Shown here: positions 10,648 through 23,005 of the stretch, piece after piece | Layout of the letters: every line of letters begins with the position of its first letter | Position numbering within the stretch: the stretch's first letter is position 1 | Assembly (NCBI RefSeq): GCF_029784165.1 | Contig: NC_073694.1 | Span: 165,444,118 to 165,508,117 of the forward strand | Direction of reading: 5' to 3' | From: Wyeomyia smithii | Taxonomy: Eukaryota > Arthropoda > Insecta > Diptera > Culicidae | DNA: 64,000 bases | Made by a program: the position numbers and the translations under genes | The notes under the pieces: generated by a model | Databases searched by the model: none | Told to the model about the DNA's origin: nothing | Seen by the model: the letters and a program-made list of their open reading frames with translations, nothing else

Positions 10648-11857
10648 CTTGAATAATCTCCCATTTTCAGTCCAAAGCCATTGAGGAGGAACAGGATTAA
10701 GTTTGAATCCTGGAGGTGACGATTTTGCGTTGTTTCGCTTAGGAGGGGTTCTTCTTGGAGTGTCTGTTAGCGTCTTTTCCTGCTCCTTTCGAGGAAGTTT
10801 AGGAGAGGACGCGTTGGGCCGTTTTCGCACTGCTCCGCTTGACGGAAGCGGTTGATATGTCTCTTCATCATCATTGGATTCGTCATTTTCCAAGCTGGAG
10901 TATGGATTTTCCTGTTGCTGTAAGGCAGTCTTTAGCATCTGTGCAAATGACTGCTTACAGCGTTTCTTGGTCGCCTCTTTCAACGCTTCTGAGCGTGATT
11001 TATATGTTGGGCACGCTTCTGTTTTATGTGGTTCACCTCCACATAGACAGCATTTTACGTCCCGTTCGCTACAAGTGTGGTTAATCTCGGAGATTTCACC
11101 ACACTTGGAGCACTTAGATTTCTTATTGCAGTGGGTTTTCGTGTGCCCTAACTGCAAACAGTTCGTACACGTCATGACTTTTGGAAAAAAAAAGTCTTAC
11201 GGGTAGTCGAAGCTTGTGGAGCTCGACAAAATCCGGGAGTACTTTTCCCTCAAAAGTGACTCTAAACGAGTCATTTTGGGAATATTTGCCCGTATTATCC
11301 TTGGAATACATTCTCCTGCATTCAAGGATCTTTATTTCAGGAAGGGATGGATTTTTAAAACATCCAACACCTTTCATGACATCTTCTTCAGTGAGGTCAG
11401 CCTCGGTAATAACCCCTTCTATTTCAACAACGCGTGCCGGTATATAAAGGCGGTACTCGATGTAGAAATTTGGATCCTGGACGACAGCATTTGCTTGTCG
11501 AGGATCGGAAAAAGTTGCCTTCAGCTTGTCCGTTTTGACTTTAAAAATCTCAGTAAAGCTGGTGTAATCTTTCTTCAGAGTTTTGCATATCTGCATAACT
11601 CTGAGAGGTTTATTTTTGGGTCGGAAAAACACGACCCAACGAAGACCGGGTTGGTTCACCTGGTACTTTTTGACCCGTATTGGCACATCAGTGGATGGGA
11701 CAATCGGGGCAGTTTTACGGGGCCTTTTACGCTTCTTTACTACGTCAAAGAAAGCGTTGTTGTCATTTATGGGAATCTCGGCAAAGTCCATGCCGGACTC
11801 TTCAGCCTCTGAGGAGGATGAAAGGTCCGGCGGGGTAGCCAGACCCCCAACCGCCAT
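10648..11857 (-). pseudogene. I-group ORF1 (gag-like), frameshifted
   Basis: The first segment (11857-11123) starts MAVGGLATPPDLSSSS, is rich in basic residues near 40-55, and encodes the RNA-binding part up to LRLPVRLFF. A run of nine T on the coding strand (about 11184-11192) shifts the frame by one base. In the other frame the protein continues with CTNCLQLGHTKTHC, CSKCGEISEINHTC and CCLCGGEPHKTEAC. The first and third have C-x2-C-x4-H-x4-C spacing; the middle one is irregular. The tail is proline- and lysine-rich and then reads across the deletion junction into ORF2 sequence. Eight T would restore the frame, so a single-base error in the run, in the genome or the assembly, is the simplest explanation. 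ORF1 proteins of this group bind element RNA. Confidence 0.85.
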
Positions 11858-12565
11858 TCAACGGCTGCGCAATGTATCAAATATAAGAATATGTAATATA
11901 CTAATGTTTACAAGGTAAAAAAAAGTGAATATATGTATGTATAAAAAGAATGAAAGATGGATCAGTTATGTATATACACAAGTGGGAGAGAGAATAAATA
12001 AAAAGTGTCACTTATCTTTGTATGTAGTTGTAATCAGCACTAGCGGTTTCGAGTTGCATCGACTGCAAAACGGCGCCGCCGATTTTTTCCTCGGTCAGCG
12101 CACACGCCAAAACCTAGCACGACACCTTCCAGCACAGTTGCGATGTTGCACCGTCTGAGAAACGGCGTCACCGCCTCCTTTACCTCGCCGGAGCTCCGAT
12201 CGAATAGCCCTGTTCTACTGGGAGAAGTAGCAAACAAAAAAACAAGCGCCCCACCTTCCAGCACACGCGCCAAAAGCAAGCACTTCACCACTACCACACA
12301 CTGTTCTTCACCAGCGGGCGCTAGAAAAAACGGTAAATTAATTTAAGCGAACTGCGGAGCGCACAAGAAAAATAAACTTTCCTCTTCGGCTGCCGAACAA
12401 GCAATGCAACCGTGGCTTGATGAGTACTTTAAATCCGAGAAAAACTAAATGAACTCTACAGTTTCCTGAAACCTCGATAATAGGTTTGATAGCTTGATGA
12501 GCTCCGTGGCATTTAATTTTCGCTGATAATAATCGTAGAACATTCAAATTTATGGAGCATCACTA

Positions 12566-12760
12566 CACTGAGGTCGCTTTTTACGCTGGTTGTTTTTATG
12601 CGTTTTTTTTAAACGGGATATTTTTACAATAACGCGGATTATTTTTACTCGATTTGGAAGATCATTTGTACGCGGTTTAAAATAAGTTTAGTATAAGTAT
12701 ATCTAATCTAATCTTTTAAATGCGTACCGCCAATCAACCGCGTGAAAAGCGACCCCAGTG
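12566..12760. mobile_element. Short TA-flanked inverted-repeat element (195 bp)
   Basis: The left end cactgaggtcgctttttacg pairs with the right end gcgtgaaaagcgaccccagtg, with TA on both sides. TA flanks and a CACTG terminus fit a Tc1/mariner-type non-autonomous element. It has no coding capacity. Confidence 0.8.
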
Positions 12761-12762
12761 TA

Positions 12763-15364
12763 CTTGTCAATTTAACGCTATATTTTAACACGGGAAGCTC
12801 AGCATCAAATAATCCTGAATGCTCAAAATTCACAAAAATACATTACTCTTTAAAGTCATTGGTATGTTTCCACCGTGTTTATTATACCAAGTGAATTTTG
12901 AATGCAAAGTTTTGTTGACAAGCGCTCTTTTTAGTCCTACACTGCCCATAATCGCATATTTGTTACATTTGCAAAATTGGTTGTTCGAGCAAATCGCACT
13001 TTTATATTTTGACCTTAAATGCTTTGTTCCCTTTATATTCTTGCAAATAGACACTTTAACTGAACTTTGTATCATGAAGAAAGCACTACTTTACACTCTG
13101 TATACATTAAACATCACTTTTGAAGTCAAATTGGTTGAAATTTTTGCAATGATACATTTATGCCGTCACTTTCAAGCTACTTTCGGAATATATCACAGGA
13201 AAAATGAAGCATGAGCTGAACATCAGAAATGGATCACCGGTGGTTGGTTACCGGACCAGAACAACTTTCGAGTTCCAAAAGATGCAGATGTGGATTTGGC
13301 TGGAATCTTTTTTGACAAAAAAGTTGGAAAAGTTTATGTAGTGTGACAATTATGCGGTTATTACGCTATGTGACAAAACAACTTGGTATTTTTTTACGAC
13401 TTTTTCACACAAACATAAGCATATTTTTTCAGATGTAAAAAGTACATACTATTCTAAGCATTTCCCAATAAAAAGCACGAAATCCTTTAAATGTTGAATG
13501 TTACAATTATGCGATTACAGGCAGTACAGTGCTCAGTCATGTAGTTCATTAATATCAATTCACCCATGTCTCACACAAAGAAGTTAGTTTTTCCCTTCGA
13601 AAAAGATTTTCGAACTCTTTTTACTCATCAACCTAAAGCACAACTGGCACAAACTATATTACATGTAAAAGATCGACTTCTGTTTCAAACAGTTCTGGAA
13701 ATGGACAAATGCAAAATCTCTAAGTAGATTTGACGAAGTGAAATATGTGATAATTGTAAAGTTTTGATGTCGTACTTCAAATGAGCTTTTTTTTCACCAG
13801 ATAGCGCCCATTTTGCAATGTACAGAAGTAATTGTCTATCTTGAAAGCTTATGACCGAAGAGATCTAAATGCCCGTTTTCTGTAAAGCCAATTAATGTTT
13901 TCTAAATCTATTTTTTCTTCCAGTGTAGGGCCATGTATTCATTTTGCTTGTTGAATTCTGACAATTTCCTCAAGGCCACGAGTTATTTGAGTTATTTGAA
14001 AAAAAAATTGAGAATTACCACATAATTTCACATTATGTAATACAAAAAAAGTTGAATTACCCTTGAAATTAATTTTTCATGGAAATCTGATATTATTCTA
14101 AAATTTTTAGATTATTTAAACTAAAAGATCGTAGGATAAAATTTTGCATAAGGGTTAGTTTTTGATTTTTTTCCAATTTCTACGTCTACATCACTCAGGA
14201 AGTTCGGCTACATAGGTTTAATGATTGCTTTCCCTAACATGGTGGACAGAATTAAGAGCTAGTAAATCGAGAATGTACTATTTGGCCTCTATAAGAGCCA
14301 GTCTTCCACAAAACATGCCCACATGTGCACGCCGTGTAAAAATCCTACGTTTTTGTTGAATCGTAGTTCACCGTTTCCTACTAACATGCCCGAATATGAG
14401 ATACACATAAACATGTTGAGATGACATGCGTTCTGAACACGATGTTCGAAAATTTGTGCACATAGGTTTTAAAATTTGTAAAACAGAACGGTGCCTGTCG
14501 GTGCAGGTCCTTCTTTTTCGTTGCATCGTACGTCTCGCCTGGTATGAAGCCATCGGACTGTAAGGAAATCACAGTGTACTAGATTGCTACTTGCTCAGAA
14601 GAAAACATTAGCTAGAACAATGTTCACAAATTTGTGCAAACATACAGCGCGGGAAATGTATGTTTGTATCCAAACATGAGAATCAGAGGTACAGCGAAAA
14701 CGTGTTTTTCTCGCACACTTTGTTCAACGTGCAACAACGAAGACTGATAAGAGCCTGTTTCTGCCAAAACCAATCATAGGAGTTCTGGATAGCGACTACG
14801 ACAGTCCTTACTTAGCAGCAAAAGTGGTAGCAGATAGCAGCAGCAGTTGCAGCGATAATGGCAGGGTCAGCTGGTGCAAGCAGCGGCGCTTCCTCTAGTA
14901 AAAAGCTTCCTTTGTACGGTAGCGGGCAGCATTAGTAGAAGGTACATCAGCCGGCACTTCTTCTAATAAAAAGTTGCCTTATTTTGACAACACGCAAACG
15001 TTGTTGGTTGCTGGCATTTAAAATATTTGGGCCGCCAAACTATCAGAAAAGTGCCTTATTCCCACTGTCGGAAATAAAATTGAATTACATTTGTGCTTAT
15101 AAGGTCAAGACAAAAATTATAGAAAATTTAATATTTTCTCGTCATGCGCTATAATTAAAAGTAATCATCTTTATCTGCATGCACACTCAGACTGTTACTA
15201 CTTTTCACGTCACATAGCGTTTGTTCCGTTTCTGTTCAGTAATGTCTTATTTATATGTGCAAATTAAAATTCGGTAGCACTTTACCTCCTCTTTTGCATA
15301 ACATTTTAAACATATTCAACACAAGTAATGTAACACGTAAAAGTTGGATAGGGCGAAACCAGTA
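12763..15364. other. No gene recognised
   Basis: AT-rich intronic sequence. The open frame at 12819-13214 (131 codons, plus strand) has no recognisable motif and an AT-driven composition, and two short overlapping frames near 14368-14572 are no more convincing. The stretch is probably old repeat material. Confidence 0.4.
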
Positions 15365-15726
15365 CAGTAAAGTTCTTTTTTACACGATTTAACGTACCGT
15401 GCAAAAGAAAAACAATGTAAAAAAACCGCGTTACTTGGAAAAACGTCGTGAAAAACGCGTTATTTGGAAAAACGTCGTAAAAAAGAACCATGTAAAATAA
15501 AACCGTGTTAAAATGAAACTGTGTAAAAAACAGCCTACTATAGTCTACTACTGTTACTGTTACTTACTGTAACAATTTTACGCGAAGACTAAAAATCGTG
15601 CAAAAAAACCGTGTAAAATAAAACCGCGTTATCCGAGAAAACGACGTAAAAAAATCGCATTATTTGGAAAATCGTCGTAAAAAAAAAACGTGTAAAATAA
15701 AACCGTGTAAAAAAAAGACTTTACTG
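15365..15726. mobile_element. TA-flanked inverted-repeat element with internal subrepeats (362 bp)
   Basis: The ends are cagtaaagttcttttttaca and its near-complement, flanked by TA (15363-15364 and 15727-15728). The interior repeats phrases such as ttatttggaaaa, cgtcgtaaaaaa and gtgtaaaataaaacc. A decayed relative is seen at about 37015-37230. Confidence 0.75.
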
Positions 15727-15728
15727 TA

Positions 15729-16299
15729 CAAAGTTGTGCGTTTCTAGCGCAATTGTTGATGTAATATTGAACCAGTACAATGATTGCGTGTTAGGCATAA
15801 CGCAATCAATGCTCTAGCCTTTTTTCAATGTATTTGGCAGCCCCAAACTACTACGCCTAAACATTTCCAACTGGTATCAAGCAGCATTGCAAAGCGAGCG
15901 AAAAGCAAAACCTTTCTCCTTCTTTCTGCTTGAGAACAAGACATATGCTACATTTCTCCAATCTTCTGCACACACGCTTTCAAGATACTCTTTCTTCTTC
16001 ATGCATTACTCTGAGTAGCAGCAAGCACGCACCGACAGCATGAGTGAGACTAACAACACTGGTATCATGTATGTACAGCACGGGTGTCTCGCTGATTTCG
16101 TGAAGCGACGTGACATCACCTTGCGCGTCGCAATCCGAACCAGTGTTATGAAAATGACTGCAAGACAATCACAGCAAATTTTTAACTGATCTGGCTCTCA
16201 TTGTATTGCACAGCTCTCTCTGTTTCCCATGCGTTCGGTAAACAGTCCGACAGCAACTGACGACAGCACACATGTAACTCCATACGGGCAGAGTCTATG
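15729..16299. other. No feature recognised
   Basis: Two overlapping minus-strand open frames near 15980-16170 and 16182-16632 carry no known motif. The second runs into the repeat beginning at 16300. Confidence 0.35.
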
Positions 16300-16675
16300 T
16301 TTATAATGAGAGTCCCGCAAAGATGAAACCAAAGGAACCAAATCAGTGTCAAACGAGGGTACCAATCGAGCAATGTAAATAAACAAGGTGATAATGTTAG
16401 GAGTGGATGAAAAGTGTTGTAATTGAGCGTAATAAAGAATGTGTTTTTCCGAAGTTTTACTTACACATTTTAATCCAACATTAAACCTGTACACTGGTTC
16501 ACTTAAATTTAACAAAATATCACCGGTGTAATCTTTCAAAACTGTGTACCTTGTGAAGAATTTCAAAAAATGATATTTGCTTATGCATGGTGAAAAACAG
16601 AACTGTATAGTTCTTGGCAACAAACGGCACAAAAATTGTGTTGCCGAAACGATGGATTTTCTCTTCGCGCGACTC
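16300..16675 (-). repeat. Dispersed repeat of about 380 bp, copy 1 (inverted relative to 24304-24690)
   Basis: Reading the minus strand here follows the plus strand at 24304-24690. Shared phrases include caatgctcgattggt, acacttttcatcc, tcaccggtg in one or other orientation, and gttgccaagaactatacag. Short inverted repeats around gcagagtctatgt (near 16288 and 16684) bound this copy, so it is probably a non-autonomous DNA element. Confidence 0.65.
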
Positions 16676-16711
16676 TATATACACATAGACTCTGCATACG
16701 GGCTGTTAGTT

Positions 16712-17330
16712 TTCATCTCCCTATGTCTGTGGGTTATTCCAAGCTGTCGTAAATGCCAGCCTATTATCTTCCGACATCCTTCAGCACGAATCCGAGCGGG
16801 ATGTCAGGTGATTATGATACACGACAGTAAGGCCAATGAAAGAATGAAAGAGAGATGGTGCGAAGCACGTTTTTTCTTACATGGGGAATAATATCAACAA
16901 TGGAAACGGTTTGCTTTGTATTCAATATGCCACCGGCCTGTGAAAAAGGAGAAACGAAAAAATGCGAGTCGATGACAGCCGCAGCCGATCAGCAGACTGC
17001 CACACTGAGAAAACTAGGCTGTCATGTCCGAAAGAACAAAATACATGCGCAAGAATGAACTGTCGTACGCAACACAAGACAGTTTCTTTGCCTTGTTTAA
17101 GCTGTAGCTGTATGTGAGCTCTCATGAACAGCTCATGCATGAGGCTGTTGGAGTGAAAAGAGAGAAAAGTCGTCAGTATAATGTCGCTCTCCAGTCATTC
17201 TCCTAAGCTTGATCCGAACCGAAAAAGAAGCGAAAGAGCAACCTGCAAATTGTATGTTACGTGTCTAGTCTCGTCGCACGTACATGGAAATCCTACGTGC
17301 GGAAGAAAAATTTCTCTCTTCGCTTGAGAA
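16712..17330. other. No feature recognised
   Basis: Short open frames on both strands without motifs; nothing supports a gene here. Confidence 0.35.
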
Positions 17331-17754
17331 AAACCTAAATTAATCCACCTAGCGGTCAGACCCAGCCTTACTCATTCAAACTTTTATTTGTAAAAATAGA
17401 TTCACAAGAACGCTTCAATCCAATAAATGTATATTCACACTTTGGGTTCTAAAAAATTGATGTTGTAATCTATACATATAAAAATGCAGTCCGGTCTGTC
17501 TGTCTGATCCATATAGGCTCGAAAACTACCGAACCGATCGACGTGAAAATTTGTATGTAGGGGTTTTTGGTCCCGATAAAGGTTCCTATGATAGTTTGAA
17601 ACCCCTTCCTCTTCTGGAAAGGAGGGGTCCAATACAAATGAAACAAACATTTCTGCACAACTCAAGAACAAACCAAGCAAGTGAAACCGAATTTGGTATG
17701 TGGATGTTTTAAAGGGTAATAAATGTATCCATAATGGTTCGACGCCCCTCCCTC

Positions 17755-18436
17755 CATGCTTGTCATTCTCCTCAGTATGTGAAAAGAGAGGAGAAAAAAA
17801 TTCACCACGCACTTTCCTTCTAGTATGTGCCTGCGTGTAGCAAATGCTTTCACCACACTGCTTCTTTCTCACTCCAAAGTGTCTCAACCAGCTTACAGAG
17901 AGACAAACACACTTCCAGCTCACCCCACATCTGATAGAAACACGAGGGGTGAATCACTCTACAGAGAAAACGCAGAAGGGCACAACTGTGTCTACTGGCG
18001 AGTAGTCCGAAAGGTGAAAAAAAAACGACCGGGCAAGAATGTAATCCTCGTGTAGCTACGAACGAATTACACCAGAGTAAATTCGACCAGCACGAGCGGC
18101 ACGAGGAACGCAGTCTATTTTTTTTCTCCCAATCTCTTCCTCTTCTGCCATGCTCAAAAAATCAACTGTGAAACGCACCGCAGATAGCTCTGCAGTGTAA
18201 TTATTGTGCGTGATATCCACACGTGTGAGAAAGTACACCATAGTTCATTGTCTCACAAGAGAGAGATTTCAGATTTCACCGCAGTGCGTTCAGGTAGCTC
18301 AACAGATAAAAATCGTTTGTCGCTCTCTTCTAGCATGAGCGTATTGATTTGCTCTTTAGTGTGACGGCAGTTGTCTCCGCAGTGCAAGATGTTCTCCTGC
18401 ACTTTAGAGGTTTACTGAGGAGAAAAGACAAGCATG
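17755..18436. mobile_element. Nested inverted-repeat element (682 bp) with 8-bp target duplication
   Basis: Comparison with copy B shows this block is an insertion in copy A. Its ends, catgcttgtc and gacaagcatg, are inverted repeats that extend imperfectly through ctcctcagta. The sequence cctccctc is duplicated at 17747-17754 and 18437-18444. An 8-bp duplication fits a hAT-like insertion, though the terminus is not the usual CAGGG. No transposase is encoded. Confidence 0.85.
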
Positions 18437-18559
18437 CCTCCCTCTTCTGGAAGTACATGTTTCTGCACAAATTTCTGCACATCTCGCGAACTAATCAACT
18501 AAATGGAGCCATATTTGGCAGGTGAATGTTTTTAGTGGTAACAAATATGTTCCATAATC

Positions 18560-19440
18560 GACCTCAGGCAACATTTTGGATTGTAAGATAGCAACTTCCG
18601 GTTTCTGGAAAACAGCCAAAAATGGACGATTTCAACCCAATATAATAATATCCGGATAAAAAAAGATACACAGGAGCTATATTCGACCACAGATACCATT
18701 TTGAATTCTAAGATGGCGACTTCCGGTTTCGGAAAAACAGCGGCAAACGACCAAATACCACCAAATATGGGTATTTTCGGAATCGTAATGATGCACTGGA
18801 GTCACAAATCGACTTCAGACACCATTATGAATTGTAGGATGGCAACTTGTGGTTTCTGGAAAACAGCCAAAAATGGCCGATTTCCGTCTAACATGAGTAT
18901 CTTCGGATCTAGAATGATACACAGCAGCTGAAATCGACCAAAGACCCCATTTTGGATTCTAGGTTGGCGACTTCCGGTTCCTGGGAAACAGACGAAAATG
19001 ATCGAATTACACCCAATATGGGTGTTTCTTCAACCAGAATGACGCTCAGAGGCCAGAAATTATCTTAAATACCATTTTGAAATCCAAGATGGCGACTTCC
19101 GGTTTGTGAAAAACAGCCTAAAATAACCAAATAATATCCAATATGAGTATCTCTGGTACCAGAATGATGCAGTGAGCTAAGAATTGACCTCAGGCACCAT
19201 TTTGAATCGCTAAATGGCAACATATAGGAAACAGTCGAAAATGACCAAATAATACTCAAATATTTCCGCAATCGAGATGAAAGACGACCGCTGTTAGTTT
19301 CTGCAAATCAACCAAAATAACTAAATACCTACCAATATGGGTATTTCCGGTGTCAGATTGATGCCAGAAAATTTGCTGAAAATGACCGAATACCACCCAA
19401 TATGAATATATTCAGAATTAGGGCGATGTACAGAAGCCAA
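18560..19440. repeat. Tandem array of about 125-bp units inside copy A
   Basis: Units recur with the phrase accattttgaattctaagat followed by ggcgacttccggtttc and by gaccaaataccacccaatat-like text. The cttccgg motif appears near 18595, 18720, 18970 and 19095, with diverged versions between and beyond, a period of about 125 bases. Seven or so units are visible, increasingly diverged. The inverted equivalent lies at 26400-27290. Confidence 0.8.
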
Positions 19441-20509
19441 AAGTCGAGGATGTTGTCATTTCGATAAAACCAATCATTTCAAACAATTTGTCTTTTGACC
19501 TTGATCACATCGCAAGGAATCAATGAATTTGGAACGTTCAAATAGTACAAAATCACATTTAAATTATGTGGAGACCACATATATCAATCAAAGCAGGTAT
19601 AGTTTTGAATAGCCTTTGAATTTCTTTTCTTTCCATATCTTTTGAGCCACATATCAAATTGTTATGAAGTTGGTTATTTGTAAGTTTGAGAGATGACTCG
19701 TTCGTATGACACTAGTTATGTTCAAATATGTCATGTAATCTGTGAAATAATAGACTTTCGTTGTTTTATTAACAATTTAATACATAACGGTGGCTTAAGT
19801 TCAATTATAATCAAATGAAATGGGAACGTATAGGGCAGCCAAACTTTGAAACCACGTGTTCAATCATAATTCATCAGTTAACCCTTAACTAGCCCGCTCA
19901 TCTGATATTAATATTGATCAAATCGGTTGTGTAGTTTCTGAGATAATGAAGTTTCGTGATTTTCACATTTTGGTTTTTTACAGACGAAGTTACAGTCCGA
20001 TTACAGTAAAATTCAATAGGGTGTTACGAGGCAGCTAGACTTATTAGTTGACACCAATTTTGTGGAAATCGGGTCAGCCATCTCTGAGAAAAGTGAGTGA
20101 GCTCAAGTAGTCTTCGAAACACGTTTCTTGTCATAACTTTTGAACCACAAGTTCAATCTTATGAAAATTCAAAAGTTAAGGGTATTTTAGGTAGTTCGTA
20201 CATTTGAAATCAATTTTGTTCAAATCGGTTGTGTAGTTTTCGAGATAATGATGTTTCATGATTTTTACATTTTGATACATAACCTCTAAACTAAAAATCC
20301 GATTACAATGAAATTTAATAAGGTCTTATGGGACAATGAGACCGTTTATTTGCAATTAATTTCATGAGAATTGGTCCAGCCATCTCTGAGAAAAGTGAGT
20401 GAGAATAAAAATCGAGTCGAGTGATATATGCCATTCGGCCCTTTGGAGCACTTTTATACTTTCGGGTTTGCAAGTGATTGCTATACCTTTCTAGGAGAAA
20501 GGCAAAAAG

Positions 20510-21103
20510 CGCGTGCACAGGATGGCAATTAATAATTATTCACAATTTACAAGTGTTGCCATAAAAAATCAGCAACGCCTTTGTGGCTTTGTGGAATGGA
20601 GGGTTTTCGGTGAAGCTAGCGTTGATTACAAAATGTTGTGAACAGAATTTTGTTTCGTTAATTTTTGCAAATCATTCAATGGTACTTTTAAATGACCAAC
20701 CAAATTCATCGAGATAAATCGATCGAGTATTATAGCTATATAAATCTAGTAAGTTCACCAGTTGTTGTTCACTGCTTGCACTGCTCCACAAGTAGCAGCC
20801 ACTAATACACTCGATGTCAGAAATAAAGTGTCGTATATAGACTATCTCACCGAATCTCTTTAACCTCACTCTTTTGACAGTTAGTGGTAACTTTATTTAC
20901 AGTTTAGACTTTATGCTTTTTTCTGATGGAGCGATCGTGTGCATAGTGGAAATGCTGCTTAATTTACATTTATTCTTAGTGTACAGGCACCTCCCACACA
21001 ACATTTAAAAGGCATTTTGGTCACAATTGAAATGATCTGCTATAATTAAGCATCAAACTCAGGTGCGTGACGTCACCGTGCGATGGTCTATGATACATAT
21101 TTT
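20510..21103. other. No feature recognised
   Basis: Spacer between repeat copy A and the next small element; no coding signal. Confidence 0.35.
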
Positions 21104-21368
21104 TGTCGTTTTCGTTTTCGCGGTGTAGTACCCTTTTTCCGTGCTATATTTCGCAGCTTCAAATAAAACATTTTAATAAACATTTTGACACATACGTGTG
21201 AATATATTGGTAACTTCCTACAGTAAACTCTGCTTTTTTCGGGTGTCATCAGTGACAGAAAAAGTGTAGGGAGAGACAGAAAAAGGGTAGCACGAAAAAT
21301 CAAATAAAACATTTTCGGTGTCAAAAGTGTCGTTTGAGTGTAGCTACACCGCGAAAACGAAAACGACA
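21104..21368. mobile_element. Short element with 25-bp perfect terminal inverted repeats
   Basis: The left end reads tgtcgttttcgttttcgcgg then tgtag; the right end is its exact complement, ending cgaaaacgaaaacgaca. A further internal hairpin (tgtcatcagtgaca) lies near 21244. The target duplication is unclear, perhaps within a T run. Confidence 0.75.
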
Positions 21369-21689
21369 TTTGATTTCAATCTACGTCAATGTATTCGCAG
21401 TACAACTGTTGCGTTATCCTTTTCACACATTTATTGTGCGATTTTCCTGCAAAATTTGTGCGAATAGGGAAGTACAGTGATTGTACAAGACTTGAAGTTT
21501 TGCGTGAACAAACAACCTTGTGTAGTTATACGTCATCCTTGCGGTCGTGGGTTTGCACAAAACCCTTGTGCTTTTTATTTAAAGAAAAGGTTAGGTACAA
21601 GGAATGACCGCAAGGTTAACGTAGAATTACGATAGCCTGTCTTATGTTAATGTATTTTTTGCAGTAGGTTAGGTCTTGATGTTTTGGCT

Positions 21690-22010
21690 GATGGTCTTGA
21701 ACCTCGAAATGGCGCCTGGAGTTGATTTCCTAATTCTGGGCATCATTCTGATTTCAGAAACATCCATATTAGGTGGTTTCCGGCTCTCAGGCCGTTTTTC
21801 CGAAACCCAAATTCACCATTATGAACATCAAAATGACATATGGGGTCAATTTTCCGGCTTTAGATATTATCCTAGTTTCGAAAATACCCATATTGGATGG
21901 TATTTGGCGTTGTTTTTGGCCCTGATTGGTTCAAGTTGGAGTTTAAAACAATGCTCTAATTTTTTCAATAGTATAATAGTCATGAAATCACTGTTTTCTT
22001 CATTTTGGTG
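21690..22010. repeat. Isolated units of the 125-bp tandem repeat
   Basis: Phrases such as ctgggcatcattctgatttc, catattggatggtatttgg and gtttttccgaaacc match units of the arrays in copies A and B, with higher divergence. Confidence 0.55.
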
Positions 22011-23005
22011 GAGCTAATTTTACAATCGATTGCTGCAAGAATGAAGGGAATCCGCTGAAAACTGACAAAGTTATAAGCATTTGAAATTGAACCATTTTCG
22101 TGACGTTCTCGATGTTTTCGGTATTTCAATTTTCACCCCCATCCCAGAATTTTGTCGTATAACGTAATTCTACCTCAAAATTTAACTTTTCCTGAATTGT
22201 TCCACGTAGAAAATAGTGCCGGTGTTTGATTTATGTCAGTACAAAATCCGGGACATCAAGTTTTGAGTAACCTATTAATGATAAAAAACATTCTTAGCAT
22301 CTAAACGGTTTGTTTGAGCTGTTACAGAGCCGGCGGTTGATGTGGGTAGTATGGGTAGTAGTACCCACTCGGAAAATATCTTTGTGGGTACATTTGTGGG
22401 ACAAAACCAAAAACTCTAAAATTTTCTATGTTCGAAATTTAAAATTATCGCGCAAATACGCGAACGAGGGCAAAAGAGGAGCAGTCCACAACTCAGATCT
22501 TATACGTCTCTTTCTCCCTTCTTCTTTCACACATACATCGCAGCTGATTCTCTAAACTTTTTTGAAAGAAAATCCGTAAATTTGAGCATGAAAATCAGAG
22601 ATCTAGCATCTCTGATCAATAGTCATTCATGGTAATAAAAGCGAAGAGTTGCGTTATCTCCTCTGTAAACCCCCGTTTCTCACTACCCACTCGGGAAAAC
22701 AGTGTGATGCATCTATATAATGTCTTCATCAAAGTTGTAAATAATAATTTTGTCCTCCCGAAAAAATATATGAATCGAGATAGCTAGAGAATCACACAGT
22801 GAACTGCGCGTTCTAATTGAAACTTGCGACAACCACATGGAAAGTTCCTGAACCACTGCCTCGTTGTTCGTGAATACTCTTTTGATTTCTTGTCTCGATC
22901 CTATAACCCGCAAGCTATGGGAACGCACACCTAAACATAGTGACCTGACTTGGAAAAAACAATCACTTTCCTCAAGAATCAGTGTCGCGTTTTAGAACAC
23001 TGTGA
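22011..23005. other. No gene recognised
   Basis: A direct repeat of ctacccactcggg-like text (near 22365 and 22685) hints at another repeat, but I could not define its ends. Confidence 0.35.

Larger units (their letters stand above)
7202..12405 (-). mobile_element. I-group non-LTR retrotransposon, both ends present, endonuclease deleted
   Basis: The element is bounded by the duplication gcaaccgtggct, at 7190-7201 and 12406-12417, with a short poly(A) (T run at 7201-7210) at the 3' end. It therefore has both ends. Minus-strand order: leader (12405 to 11858), ORF1 with three zinc-knuckle motifs, a linker, reverse transcriptase, RNase H and a C-terminal Cys/His motif, then a 3' UTR. RNase H after the polymerase and the LADD form of the active site place it in the I group (I, Loner, Outcast and LOA are related clades); I do not choose among these. 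The length is about 5.2 kb, short for the group because the endonuclease is missing. Confidence 0.88.
17331..20509 (-). repeat. Dispersed repeat, copy A (contains a nested element and a tandem array)
   Basis: This block is the inverted counterpart of copy B (25162-27815). The outer ends are aaacctaaattaatccacct on the left and ctaggagaaaggcaaaaa on the right. Just inside the right end is a small hairpin, cctttct-agg-agaaagg. The centre is a tandem array of about 125-bp units (18560-19440). Without the nested element at 17755-18436 the copy is about 2.5 kb. There is no protein of recognisable origin, so the superfamily is open. Confidence 0.8.

Noticed and set aside
11181..11918. Plus-strand proteins of 110-198 codons
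   Set aside because: They are antisense to I-group ORF1.
12819..13214. A 131-codon gene in the large intron
   Set aside because: AT-driven composition, no motif, no splice sites or second copy; a chance frame is more likely.
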